Shown piece after piece: positions 16,668 through 25,564 of a stretch of DNA of 64,000 bases (positions are counted from its first letter, which is position 1; each line of letters begins with the position of its first letter). This stretch comes from DASZTV01 sp035547515 (GTDB lineage: Bacteria > Actinomycetota > Actinomycetes > JAFAQI01). The stretch lies in NCBI GenBank assembly GCA_035547515.1, contig DASZUS010000083.1, positions 5,261-69,260 on the forward strand, read 5' to 3'. The position numbers and the translations under genes were made by a program. The notes beneath the pieces were generated by a model. It was not told the origin of the DNA and ran no database searches. It saw nothing but the letters and a program-made list of their open reading frames with translations.

Positions 16668-16700
16668 TTTGGGCGTCATTTCTTGCTTTTAGCGCCCAAA
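16668..16700. terminator. Hairpin between convergent P450 and solute-binding protein genes
   Basis: TTTGGGCG (16668-16675) pairs perfectly with CGCCCAAA (16693-16700) around a T-rich 17-base loop. It lies 18 bases past the stop of the binding-protein gene read on the minus strand, where TTT follows the stem, so it fits a terminator for that gene best. Confidence 0.5.
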
Positions 16701-16718
16701 AGGTTGGGCTCGGCGGGA

Positions 16719-18242
16719 TCAGCCGTGGGTGCCTTGGCAGACGAACTTGGTGGGTGACACCCCGGTACGCACGTACTGGCCGTCCTTGATCACCCACGGC
16801 ACGAAGCAGTTGCCGGCCTGTTTCGCGGCCGGGTCCGATGGCGCGAAGAACCCGTCGGCGTCGTAGGAGTGGACCTTGCTCAACGCGGCAAGCACCTTCT
16901 GCCGCGTCAGGTCAGGTCCGACAGAACCGATCGCGTCGACCAGCAGCTCGGTCTCCGCCCACGCGTCCGCCGCGAACGAGTCGGCCGGCCCGTTGCCGGT
17001 GACCGCGGCGTACCACTTGTGGAACAGCGCGGTCGCCGGGATGTGCGCGATGTCGCCGGCGCTGAAGAACATCGTCTCGCCGTTGAACCCGTAGATGCCG
17101 TTGGCGAGCGAGGCGTTGCCGAGGTCGGTGAAGAAGGTCTGGTCGTACGCCAGCGGCGCGACGATCAGCGGGTGGAAGTTCTGCTGGTTGGCGTTTCGGA
17201 CGAACTCCGCCAGCTCCTGCGCGTCGAACAGCGTGTAGAACAGCTTCACCCCGGCCTGGCGCATCTGGATGATCTGCGCGGTGAAGTCGGTCGACGTCGG
17301 TGACACCGACGAGTGCACGATGAACTTCCAGCCAGCGGTCGCCGCGCTCTGCATCGACAACGACGCGACGTTGTTGACCGCGGGCAGGTTCGCCCAGAGG
17401 AACCCGGTGTGCTCGACGTCGTCACGTCCGAAGCGCGAGGTTCCCCACTGGAACTCGCCGTTGCCGACCTTGGTGCCGATCGGCGTGACGCTGTAGTTGT
17501 TGGGCAGCGCGTTCGCCTGCGGCGTGACCGCAAGGTGCGCATCCGGCACTGTCTTGTGGGCTGCCAGCACCGTCGCGCCGCACTGGTCGTTGAGCGACGC
17601 GGAACCGGCGAACGCGAAGACCTTGCCGACCTCCTCGTCGATCCCGTTGCGGTCACCTTCACAGGAGGTCTGCGAGTCGGCGACATCGATCTTCAGCTGG
17701 CGGCCGTAGATGCCGCCGAGGGAGTTGACGTAGGCGATGTAGGCGTTGGTGCCGTTGACCGCGCTCTGGAACAGGCCGGGCTGCGGGCCTGACAGGTCGC
17801 TGACGTTTCCCAGCAGGATCTGCGTGGCGGTCACCCCGACATCAGTGGAGCCGCCGTTGCCCCCGGCCGGCGCCGGGGCGCCGACGCCCGGCGGCAGCCC
17901 GTTCGAAGACGTGGTGGAGGTAGTGGTCGACCCCGTCTTGCCGCCCGCCTTGCCGCCGGTCGTCGTGGTCCCGGAGCCGCCGGTCCCGCCGCTCTGGGCG
18001 CCGCTGCCACCGGTGACGGGTGGTAGCGAACCGACCGTGCCCGGCTCACTCGGCACTGTCCCGGGGTTGACCGGCTCCGAGCCGCCGGTGATCGGGGCGG
18101 TGTTCGCGACCCCACCTCCGGTCTGCTCGAGCTGCTGGGCGGCCAGCTGCCGGCGCGTGGCGGAGTTGACTTGCGTGCCGCACGCAGCGAGCAGCCCGAC
18201 GACGGCGGTCAACGCAAGGACGGCACGGGTACGTCGAATCAC
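16719..18242 (-). CDS. LIV-type ABC transporter solute-binding lipoprotein
   Basis: 507 residues from GTG 18242, where GGAGGTG lies at the start; an upstream GTG would place the start inside the operator. The N-terminus is a lipoprotein signal peptide with lipobox LLAAC (VIRRTRAVLALTAVVGLLAACGTQ). A long Gly/Thr/Pro/Ser-rich linker (about residues 30-125) lifts the binding domain from the membrane. The Peripla_BP_6-type domain follows (TATQILLGNVSDLSGPQPGLF, GRQLKIDVADSQT, and QIIQMRQAGVKLFYTL further on). Four or more Cys in the mature domain are unusual for this family. It is separated from the permease/ATPase operon but carries the same 26-bp operator. Confidence 0.9.
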   Translation of the reverse strand: MIRRTRAVLALTAVVGLLAACGTQVNSATRRQLAAQQLEQTGGGVANTAPITGGSEPVNPGTVPSEPGTVGSLPPVTGGSGAQSGGTGGSGTTTTGGKAGGKTGSTTTSTTSSNGLPPGVGAPAPAGGNGGSTDVGVTATQILLGNVSDLSGPQPGLFQSAVNGTNAYIAYVNSLGGIYGRQLKIDVADSQTSCEGDRNGIDEEVGKVFAFAGSASLNDQCGATVLAAHKTVPDAHLAVTPQANALPNNYSVTPIGTKVGNGEFQWGTSRFGRDDVEHTGFLWANLPAVNNVASLSMQSAATAGWKFIVHSSVSPTSTDFTAQIIQMRQAGVKLFYTLFDAQELAEFVRNANQQNFHPLIVAPLAYDQTFFTDLGNASLANGIYGFNGETMFFSAGDIAHIPATALFHKWYAAVTGNGPADSFAADAWAETELLVDAIGSVGPDLTRQKVLAALSKVHSYDADGFFAPSDPAAKQAGNCFVPWVIKDGQYVRTGVSPTKFVCQGTHG

Positions 18243-18254
18243 CTCCGGAACGTA

Positions 18255-18280
18255 ACTTCCGTGCACTAGTGCACGCAAGT
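18255..18280. promoter_or_regulatory. 26-bp palindromic operator before the solute-binding protein gene
   Basis: ACTTCCGTGC, spacer ACTAGT, GCACGCAAGT: arms match at 9 of 10 positions and the spacer is itself palindromic. Same length, spacing and consensus (ACTTnCrTGC-N6-GCAyGCAAGT) as the site at 9898. It lies 12 bases upstream of the GTG start on the minus strand. Confidence 0.7.
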
Positions 18281-18407
18281 GACCCCGCGGGTGCCGTGCC
18301 GGTCACCCGAGTAACCCGTCCCGATTCGTGGACGTACTCGCGGCTGAGCGCGGGTATCGAGTCGCCAACTATGACGTCCCGACCGGGACGTAGACCTGGG
18401 AGGCGAC

Positions 18408-20648
18408 GTGTTCTCGGCCCTGCTGCTTGCTGGGCTGTTCGCCGCGCCGATCGCCACGCTTGCGCTGTTCGTCAGGGCGCCGTTTCGCGGTCGTGGCATC
18501 GGCACTTGGGCGACGACGCGACGACTGCTGCTCGCGGTCGTCGGCAGCGCCGTGCTCGCGGCGATCGTCGCGGGCCTGCTAGCCGCGCTCGGCGCGACCA
18601 ACCGGAACCTGATCGCAGGTGGCGCGGCCCTGCTGCTCACCAGCGTGCTCTGGCTGCCGTTCACCCGGCGATGGAGCGCACGGGCCCACCTGTGCTGGTC
18701 GGCGACGACGTACCTGTTCGTGATCTACCTCGCCTTCATGATCTGGTGGACCTTCGTCAGCCACCTGGGCGTCGCCGGAACGACCGGCGGGCTGATCCTC
18801 TGGGTGCTCGAGCTGTGGGCCGCGTTCCTCGCCGCCGCCTACATGTGGGAGCTCTGCGACGCGCTCGGCCGAGAGGCGTGGCTGCGGCGAGTGCGCTCGG
18901 GCGTACCGACCGAGCAGCTGCCCTCGCCGGACGCGCTGCCATTCGTCAGCCTGCACGTGCCGGCGTACAACGAACCGCCGGACATGGTGATCGAGACGCT
19001 GCGCTCGCTGATCGCGCTCGACTACCCGCACTACGAGGTCATCGTTCTCGACGACAACACCACCGACGAGTCGTTGTGGAGGCCTGTCGAGTCCTGGTGC
19101 CACGAGCACGGCCTGAAGTTCGTGCACCTCAGCGACTGGCCCGGCTACAAGTCCGGCGCCCTCAACTACGCGCTGCGGGAGATGATCGACCCGCGCACCG
19201 AGCTGATCGGCGTCATCGATGCCGACTACCAGCTCGAGCCGGACTTCCTGCGCCGATGCGCGCCGCTATTCGCCGACCAGAGCCTCGGCTTCATCCAGGC
19301 ACCGCAGGACTACCGCGACTGGGAGCAGGCGCCGTTCTACCGGCGGCTCTACTTCTCCTACAAGTACTTCTTCGCGGTCTCGCAGCCCTCGCGCAACGAG
19401 CGGGACGGCGCGATCTTCGCGGGGACGATGGGCTTGATCCGGCGTAGCGCACTGGAGCAGGTCGGCGGCTGGGACGAGTGGTGCATCACCGAGGACGCGG
19501 AGCTCTCGCTGCGCCTGCTGCGCAACGGCTGGTCCGGCGTCCACGTCGACAAGTCCTTCGGCGTCGGCGTCATGCCGCTGACCTTCGAAGCACTCAAAGG
19601 CCAGCGCTTCCGCTGGTGCTTCGGCGGCATCCAGATCCTGCGGCGCAACTGGCGGCTGCTGCTCCCCGGCCCGCGATCGAAGGACAACCAGCTCGGGATG
19701 GGGCAGCGCTGGGCATACCTGTCCGGAGCACTGCAGTGGTACGGCGACCTGGTTGCACTGCTGTTCTTCCTGTTCCTGCTCGTCGGTGCCGCCAATGTCG
19801 GGGAGGGCGGCGGCTTGCTGTTCCGCAAGCTCACCGGCTTCCTGATCGCAGCGATCCCGGCACTGTTCCTGCTCGGGCTGGTGCGCGCGGTCGCGCTGCT
19901 TCGCCGCCGCACCGGCGCCGGCTGGCGAGACGCGCTCGGCGCCTTCATGATCTGGCAGTCGACCAGCCTGGTTGTGGCACGGGCCTCGGTGCAGGCGCTT
20001 TATGCGAAGGAAGCCGAGTTTCTCCGTACGCCGAAGACCGCCGAGGACGGCCACTGGTGGGATGCGGTCCGCGGCAACCTCGGCGAGACCGCGCTGGCCG
20101 TGCTCGGCCTGGCGGGAATCGCCGGCGCGCTCAGCCGCGCGTCGGGCCGCGGCGGCTGGCTCACCGCCGCGCTGCTGGTCTGGCCGACGCTGGCGTACGC
20201 CGCCGCTCCGCTGAACAGCCTCGCCGCGCAGCGCGCCGCCCTGCCGGCCGACTTGAGCGCCCGTCGCCGTACCGAGGCTCAGCGCTACGGCACAGCCCGG
20301 CGCGTCACCATCGCGGCCGGCAGCCTCGGCGTCGTCGCCGCGACCGTCGCGGTCGCCGTTGCGTTGCTGAGCCCGAGCAAGGTCCCGGTCCTCACCCCGC
20401 AGCTGATCGGGCCGGCGCAGGGCCACCCGGCCGACTACTCGAAACCGCACCGGGGGCCGTCGGCCACCCCCAGCCCGACGTCGTCCACGGCGCCGGCTTC
20501 CAGCCCGAGTGCCAGCCCCAGCCCGAGCCCGAGCCAGTCGCCGTCGAGCTCGCCGAGCCCCTCAGCCTCGCCCACCCCCTCGAGCAGCCCAACGCCGTCA
20601 GCGTCGGCTACCCCGACCGCCACCCCGACGGCAACCGGCAGCGGCTGA
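18408..20648 (+). CDS. Membrane family 2 glycosyltransferase (cellulose-synthase-like) with Ser/Pro tail
   Basis: 746 residues from GTG 18408 (GGGAGG 7 bases upstream). Four N-terminal membrane helices (to about residue 150) precede the GT2 domain: FVSLHVPAYNEP, VLDDNT, VIDADYQLEP (DxD-like), ITEDAELSLRLLRNGW (TED) and QRFRW (the QxxRW motif of processive synthases). Further helices follow, and the last 65 residues are a low-complexity Ser/Pro/Thr/Ala tail that should lie outside the cell. The order fits a processive enzyme that makes and extrudes a polysaccharide. The next gene, 19 bases on, is a TreT-like enzyme, so both probably act on surface glycan or compatible-solute metabolism. Confidence 0.88.
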   Translation: MFSALLLAGLFAAPIATLALFVRAPFRGRGIGTWATTRRLLLAVVGSAVLAAIVAGLLAALGATNRNLIAGGAALLLTSVLWLPFTRRWSARAHLCWSATTYLFVIYLAFMIWWTFVSHLGVAGTTGGLILWVLELWAAFLAAAYMWELCDALGREAWLRRVRSGVPTEQLPSPDALPFVSLHVPAYNEPPDMVIETLRSLIALDYPHYEVIVLDDNTTDESLWRPVESWCHEHGLKFVHLSDWPGYKSGALNYALREMIDPRTELIGVIDADYQLEPDFLRRCAPLFADQSLGFIQAPQDYRDWEQAPFYRRLYFSYKYFFAVSQPSRNERDGAIFAGTMGLIRRSALEQVGGWDEWCITEDAELSLRLLRNGWSGVHVDKSFGVGVMPLTFEALKGQRFRWCFGGIQILRRNWRLLLPGPRSKDNQLGMGQRWAYLSGALQWYGDLVALLFFLFLLVGAANVGEGGGLLFRKLTGFLIAAIPALFLLGLVRAVALLRRRTGAGWRDALGAFMIWQSTSLVVARASVQALYAKEAEFLRTPKTAEDGHWWDAVRGNLGETALAVLGLAGIAGALSRASGRGGWLTAALLVWPTLAYAAAPLNSLAAQRAALPADLSARRRTEAQRYGTARRVTIAAGSLGVVAATVAVAVALLSPSKVPVLTPQLIGPAQGHPADYSKPHRGPSATPSPTSSTAPASSPSASPSPSPSQSPSSSPSPSASPTPSSSPTPSASATPTATPTATGSG

Positions 20649-20667
20649 CCCAGTTTCAGGAGATCGC

Positions 20668-22080
20668 GTGAACGAAGTCGACATCACCGCACAGGCCATT
20701 GATCGCTTCTCCGACGTCCTCGCCGCTGAGGACCTCGAACGGTTCACCCGAGCGCTCGCTTCCGCCCGCAAGCGGCTCGACGGCCACACCTTGTGGCACG
20801 TCAACTCCACCGCGGAGGGCGGCGGCGTCGCCGAGATGCTGCAGTCGATCCTCGGCTACCTCACCGCCTGCGACGTCCCGGTCCGCTGGCTGGTGATCGA
20901 CGGGAATGACGACTTCTTCACGGTGACCAAGCGCATCCACCATCTGCTGCACGGTCGGCCCGGCGACGGCGGCAACCTCGGCGAGGCGGAACGAGCCGTC
21001 TACGAGCAGGCGCTCGCGGCGGAGCTGCCGGCTCTGCTCGACTGCATCGGCGAGGGGGACGCCGTCGTCCTGCACGACCCGCAGACCCTCGGCCTGGCGC
21101 CGGCACTCGAGGGAGCGGGGGCATCGGTCATCTGGGCCTGCCACATCGGCGCGGACGAGCCGAACGAGCACACCCGCCGGGCCTGGGACTTCCTTGCGCC
21201 GTACGCCGAGCACACCCGCGGGCAGGTCTTCTCGCGGGAGCAGTACGCCTGGGACAACCTCGACCGCGCCCGGATCGCGGTGATCCCGCCCTGCATCGAT
21301 GCCTTCTCGGCGAAGAACCAGGATCTCGACCCTTCAGCTGTCACCGCGATCCTCGACGCAGCCGGCGTCATCCCGGACCCGAATGCCACGGCAGAGCCCG
21401 CCTACCTCGACCGCGACGGCGCGCGGGCACGAGTCACCCGGCGCGCCACCATGTTCGAGGACGCACCGATCCCGGCTGAGGCCGCGCTCGTGGTCCAGGT
21501 CTCCCGGTGGGACCCGCTCAAGGACCACATCGGGGTGATGACCGGCTTCTGCGAGCACGGCCCGGACGCCCACGACAGCCACCTCGTGCTGGTCGGTCCG
21601 GACCCCGCCTCGGTCTCGGACGACCCGGAGGGCAGCGAGTCGCTCGCAGCGCTGAAGCATGCCTGGCAGGACTTGCCCGCCGACCGGCGCCGGCGGGTGC
21701 ACATCGCGTGCCTGCCGATGGACGACGTCGACGAGAACGCCGCGATCGTCAACGCGCTGCAGCGACGCGCCGACGTCGTCGTGCAGAAGAGCCTCGCCGA
21801 GGGGTTCGGGCTGACGGTGGCGGAGGCGATGTGGAAGGCGCGGCCGGTGGTCGGCAGCCGCGTCGGCGGCATCCAGGACCAGATCGAGTCCGACGTCAGC
21901 GGCGTGCTCGTCGATGCCGGCGATCTCGCGACATTCGGGAAGACGGTGGCGACCCTGCTCGACGACCCGGCCACGGCTCGCGAGCTCGGACGGCGGGCAC
22001 ATGAACGCGTCGCGCGCAGGTACCTCGCGCCGTGCCACCTCGCGCACTATCTCGAGCTGGTCTGCTCCGCCCCTGCGTGA
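20668..22080 (+). CDS. TreT-like trehalose glycosyltransferring synthase (GT4)
   Basis: 470 residues from GTG 20668 with AGGAG at 20658-20662; the longer open frame upstream is a shadow of the GT2 gene. Family landmarks: WHVNSTAEGGGVAEML (residues about 43-58), VVLHDPQTLGL, CHIGADEPNEHTRRAWDFL, VSRWDPLKDHIGVM and the GT4 nucleotide-sugar site LAEGFGLTVAEAMWKARPVV. TreT joins NDP-glucose and glucose into trehalose, reversibly. No signal peptide, so cytoplasmic. Members in other bacteria are linked to osmotic and heat stress. A sugar acceptor other than glucose cannot be excluded from sequence. Confidence 0.85.
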   Translation: MNEVDITAQAIDRFSDVLAAEDLERFTRALASARKRLDGHTLWHVNSTAEGGGVAEMLQSILGYLTACDVPVRWLVIDGNDDFFTVTKRIHHLLHGRPGDGGNLGEAERAVYEQALAAELPALLDCIGEGDAVVLHDPQTLGLAPALEGAGASVIWACHIGADEPNEHTRRAWDFLAPYAEHTRGQVFSREQYAWDNLDRARIAVIPPCIDAFSAKNQDLDPSAVTAILDAAGVIPDPNATAEPAYLDRDGARARVTRRATMFEDAPIPAEAALVVQVSRWDPLKDHIGVMTGFCEHGPDAHDSHLVLVGPDPASVSDDPEGSESLAALKHAWQDLPADRRRRVHIACLPMDDVDENAAIVNALQRRADVVVQKSLAEGFGLTVAEAMWKARPVVGSRVGGIQDQIESDVSGVLVDAGDLATFGKTVATLLDDPATARELGRRAHERVARRYLAPCHLAHYLELVCSAPA

Positions 22081-22124
22081 GGACCCCCGCGACCGCGTCG
22101 TCACCGGCACGGGATGATGCCGCG

Positions 22125-22985
22125 ATGCCAGACGAAGTGACACCCGGCGGCGCGGAGTCGGTACGCCGGTTCCTCGAGGTGCTCGAGCTCGAGCAGGTCG
22201 ACCGCGACATCTTCCGCTCCTGGAACCCGCCGCGCGACCACAAGGGTCCTCGCGACACGTTGTTCGGCGGCCAGGTTGCCGCGCACTCGCTGCGCGCCGC
22301 GAGCCTCACGGTCAACCCGGACCACCACCCCCACTCGTTGCACGGGTACTTCCTGCGACCCGGAAAGGACGACGCCCACACCGTGCTGCGGGTCGACCGG
22401 ATCCGCGACGGGCGATCGTTCACCACCCGCACGGTCGTCGCGCAGCAGGATGGCGAAGCGATCTTCACGCTGACCGCGTCGTTCCACCGCGACGAGCCCG
22501 GCGGCGAGTTCTCGACGCCGATCGCGGGCGACGTGCCGCCCGCCGACGAGCTCCTCGCCACCGAAGGCGAGGCGCGCTTCGCCTGGGAGACCGACCAGCC
22601 GTTCCAGCGCGTCGAGATCCCGGAGTTCTCCCACACCCGCGACAGCGACCGGCCGCGGCGCGTCATGTGGCTGCGGCCGCGGGCCCCGATCCCGTCCGAC
22701 GACCCGCACCTGCACGCCGCCGTACTCACCTACATCTCCGACATGGGCGTGGTCGGCGCGGTACGCAGCGCGCTCGGCCGCTGGGACGCGCACGGCATGG
22801 GTGCCAGCCTCGACCACGCGTTGTGGTTCCACCGCCGGATCCGTGCCGACCAGTGGCTGCTGTTCGACGTGTCGTCGCGATCCAACTCGGGCTCGCGCGG
22901 CCTCGGTGTCGGCTCGCTGCACACCGCGGACGGCATCCACGCGATGACGATCGGCCAGGAGGCGCTGGTCCGCCTCAGCGACTGA
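22125..22985 (+). CDS. tesB: Acyl-CoA thioesterase II (TesB-like)
   Basis: 286 residues, ATG 22125. Double-hotdog thioesterase: FGGQVAAHSLRAA in the first hotdog, HSLHGYFLRPG, then FHRRIRADQWLLFD and SRSNSGSRGLGVGSLHTADGIHAMTIGQEALVRL at the end (quoted in part as landmark), with the Asp, Ser/Thr and Gln of the TesB active site recognisable. It releases CoA from medium to long acyl-CoA in the cytoplasm. The last 11 bases overlap the convergent gene at 22975. Confidence 0.9.
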   Translation: MPDEVTPGGAESVRRFLEVLELEQVDRDIFRSWNPPRDHKGPRDTLFGGQVAAHSLRAASLTVNPDHHPHSLHGYFLRPGKDDAHTVLRVDRIRDGRSFTTRTVVAQQDGEAIFTLTASFHRDEPGGEFSTPIAGDVPPADELLATEGEARFAWETDQPFQRVEIPEFSHTRDSDRPRRVMWLRPRAPIPSDDPHLHAAVLTYISDMGVVGAVRSALGRWDAHGMGASLDHALWFHRRIRADQWLLFDVSSRSNSGSRGLGVGSLHTADGIHAMTIGQEALVRLSD

Positions 22986-23877
22986 GCGGGCTCACGACGG
23001 TGGGCTCGGTGACCGCCGCGTCGAGCTCGTCGCCGTAGGTCTGCGGAGAGTCGTGCGGGTAGTCGGACAGCAGCACCGGTGCCGAGAGCACGAGGTCGTC
23101 CCGGCCGCCGTCACCGGCGAGGACGGGAAACGCATGCATGTTCGTGCATTCGGCGACCGCGTCGGCGGCAAACGGCGGCGGGTCGAGCGACGACACGAAC
23201 CCGCCGTCGCTGAGTGCGAGGAAGCAGTGGGTCGCGACCATCGAGTGCTCTGCCGCTATCGCGGGCTCGGCATCCGCCGCGGCACCGGGCGTGACGTTCT
23301 CCACCACGACCCGCAGCCGCACCATCGGCACGACCAGCCCGGTGTCGACGGCGGCCACCTCCATCCGTGCCGACAGTGGGCGGCAAGTACGCCGGACCCG
23401 GCCGTGCACCACCCCTGTCGCGTCACGCAGGACCTCGAGCTCGGTGACGCCGGCTGCGTCGTACGCGGCCTCGACTGGGCCGGACCGCGCGGCGTCGAGC
23501 GGCACTGTGAGGTCACGCTCGTGCCGGACGAACTCCTCGCCGGCAGACACCTCGCGGTCGTCCACCACGACCCGCGCCGCCGGCACGAAGCCGGTCCCGT
23601 CGACGTAACGCTCCACCGTCCGCCGCTGCGGTTGCAGGAACCGCAGCCGGACCGTGATGACCGTGCCGGGCGCGGACTCGGCCACCACCTCTGTACGGGC
23701 GAACCATGACTCGACGGTCCCGGCCACTCCGGTGTCGAGCGGCAGGTTCGCCTGCGCCCAGTCGCGCGGCGTGAGGACGCCGACCCGCCGCCGGCCGTCG
23801 TACAGGATCGCGTCGGCGGCGTGCCGGGCGCGCAGATATGCCTCCGGCGCCACTGACCCGAGACCTGGCACGGGCAC
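22975..23877 (-). CDS. Conserved-looking cytoplasmic protein of unknown function
   Basis: About 300 residues from GTG 23877, although the frame stays open a little further and the start is unsure. No signal peptide, membrane helix or motif that I recognise. The sequence is beta-rich (VITVRLRFLQPQRRTVERY, VVPMVRLRVVVENV) with conserved-looking SDYPHDSPQTYGD near the C-terminus and DGRRRVGVLTPRDWAQANLP near the N-terminus. It could be a hydrolase-like or hotdog-like fold, but nothing visible decides this. It runs convergent to tesB and codirectional with the MFS gene 49 bases upstream. Confidence 0.6.
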   Translation of the reverse strand: MPVPGLGSVAPEAYLRARHAADAILYDGRRRVGVLTPRDWAQANLPLDTGVAGTVESWFARTEVVAESAPGTVITVRLRFLQPQRRTVERYVDGTGFVPAARVVVDDREVSAGEEFVRHERDLTVPLDAARSGPVEAAYDAAGVTELEVLRDATGVVHGRVRRTCRPLSARMEVAAVDTGLVVPMVRLRVVVENVTPGAAADAEPAIAAEHSMVATHCFLALSDGGFVSSLDPPPFAADAVAECTNMHAFPVLAGDGGRDDLVLSAPVLLSDYPHDSPQTYGDELDAAVTEPTVVSPLSR

Positions 23878-23926
23878 CCCGTACCCCTGGCCCGTGGCGA
23901 TTACCCGCGCCCGGCACCCCGAAGCG

Positions 23927-25387
23927 TCAGACCCCGACGAGGACCGGCTCGACCTCCGCCGTGTCGTCCGGCGTCTCGCCGGCCGCCGGACCGTGCGGGC
24001 GCCGGATCAGCACGCCCACCGTCACGGCTGCGGCGACCGCGATGACGGCCGACACCGCGAAGGCGGTCGTGAAGCCGTGGACCTCGGCGGCCTTGGTGAA
24101 GCCGCCGTGAGCCGAGGCGTAGGAGGTCGTCGCGCTGGTCGCGATCGTATTGAGCAACGCGATCCCGACCGAGGCGCCGATCTGCTGCATCGTGCTGACC
24201 AGGGCACTCGCGGCGCCGGCGTCATGGTTCGGCACGCCGAGCAGCGCGGTCGAGGACAGCGGCACGAAGACCTGCCCCATGCCGAGGCTGATCAGCAGCT
24301 CGGCCGGCACGACGTGCGTGAGGTACGCCGGCTGAGCGGGCAGCTGCGTCAGCCACAGCGCACCGGCGGTGACCATCAGGAACCCGAAGATGCCGAGGGC
24401 CCGTGGACCGAACCGCGGCAGGGTCCGCGACGCGATCGCCGATGAGGTGATGACGCCGAGCGGGAACGGCAGGAACGCGATGCCGGCCTTCAACGCGCTG
24501 TAGCCGAGCACGTCCTGGAAGTCGTAGGTGAGGAACAGGAACGTGCCGAACATGGCCAGCGTGGCGAGGAAGAACGCGGCGAACGAGCCGCCTCGGTTGC
24601 GGTCGGCGATGATGCGCAGCGGCAGGATCGGGTTCGCGGCACGGGTCTCCCAGCCGACGAACAGGCTGATCATGATCACGGCGACGGCCAGCAGCGCGAT
24701 GGTGCGCCCCGCCGACCATCCGTGGATCGAGGCCTCGGTGAAGCCGTAGACCAGCAGCGCGAGCCCGCCGGTCACGAGCACGGTGCCGGGCACGTCGAGG
24801 TTGCGGTCGCCGTCCGCGCGGCTCTCCTTGAGCAGCGGGTACGCCGCGATCGCGGTCACGATGGCGATCGGGGTATTGACCAGCAGCGTCCAACGCCACG
24901 ACAGGTACGACGTCAGCGCACCACCGGCAACGAGGCCGATCGCGCCACCCGCGCCGGAGATCGCGCCGTACACGCCGAATGCCTTGGCGCGCTCCTTCGC
25001 CTCGGTGAAGGTGGTGGTCATCAAGGCGAGGACGGCGGGCGCAAGCAGCGCGGCGAACACGCCCTGGATCGCACGGGCGGAGTAGAGCCACGTGCCGGAC
25101 TGCGCGGCGGCGCCGAACGCCGAAGCCCCTGCGAAGCCGAACAGCGACAGCAGGAACACCCGCTTGCGGCCGAAGTAGTCACCGACCCGCCCGCCGAGCG
25201 GCAGCAGCCCGCCGAAGGTCAGCGTGTACGCCGTGATCGCCCACTGGCGGTCCGCGTTGGAGATGTGAAGCGCGGTCTGCGCCTTCGGCAGAGCGATGTT
25301 CACGATCGATGAGTCGAGGACGATCATCAGCTGAGCGATGCCGATGACGACGAGTGCCAGCCAGCGCCGGTCGTGGTCTGTGGTCAT
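23927..25387 (-). CDS. MFS multidrug exporter, DHA2 (14-helix EmrB/QacA) family
   Basis: 486 residues, ATG 25387. Fourteen hydrophobic segments. Motif C-like and family landmarks are seen: QLMIVLDSSIVNIALP (helix 1), WAITAYTLTFGGLLPLGGRVGDYFGRKRVFL (motif A, GxVGDxxGRKR) and RAIQGVFAALLAPAVLALM. Proton-driven efflux of hydrophobic drugs or cell metabolites is the usual role. It is divergent from a tetR gene, with tandem palindromes between them, a classical local repressor/pump pair. Confidence 0.93.
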   Translation of the reverse strand: MTTDHDRRWLALVVIGIAQLMIVLDSSIVNIALPKAQTALHISNADRQWAITAYTLTFGGLLPLGGRVGDYFGRKRVFLLSLFGFAGASAFGAAAQSGTWLYSARAIQGVFAALLAPAVLALMTTTFTEAKERAKAFGVYGAISGAGGAIGLVAGGALTSYLSWRWTLLVNTPIAIVTAIAAYPLLKESRADGDRNLDVPGTVLVTGGLALLVYGFTEASIHGWSAGRTIALLAVAVIMISLFVGWETRAANPILPLRIIADRNRGGSFAAFFLATLAMFGTFLFLTYDFQDVLGYSALKAGIAFLPFPLGVITSSAIASRTLPRFGPRALGIFGFLMVTAGALWLTQLPAQPAYLTHVVPAELLISLGMGQVFVPLSSTALLGVPNHDAGAASALVSTMQQIGASVGIALLNTIATSATTSYASAHGGFTKAAEVHGFTTAFAVSAVIAVAAAVTVGVLIRRPHGPAAGETPDDTAEVEPVLVGV

Positions 25388-25473
25388 GGTGGTCCCTTGC
25401 TAGGTCTGTCGCTTTACGTGTCTACGTCGGAGACGTTGCGGAATGTTTGCCATCGGCTTACGCTTGTGACATA

Positions 25474-25518
25474 AGCGGAGGCTGCTTCCGTTACCCTAGC
25501 GGAGGCAACCTCCGGTTA
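25474..25518. promoter_or_regulatory. Tandem operators between the MFS exporter and tetR
   Basis: Two copies of the same palindromic element, 24 bases apart: GCGGAGGCTGCTTCCG (from 25475) and GCGGAGGCAACCTCCG (from 25499). In the second, CGGAGG/CCTCCG pair perfectly around CAA (25500-25514). They lie in the 177-bp gap between divergent genes and are best explained as binding sites of the TetR at 25565. Confidence 0.6.
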
Positions 25519-25564
25519 GCAAGCAGTTATTCCTGTGACCTGCCCCACAAGCGAGGACGAGGCG

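Noticed and set aside
20460..20640. Dense AGCCCGAGC-like repeats
   Set aside because: They encode the Ser/Pro tail of the GT2 enzyme.
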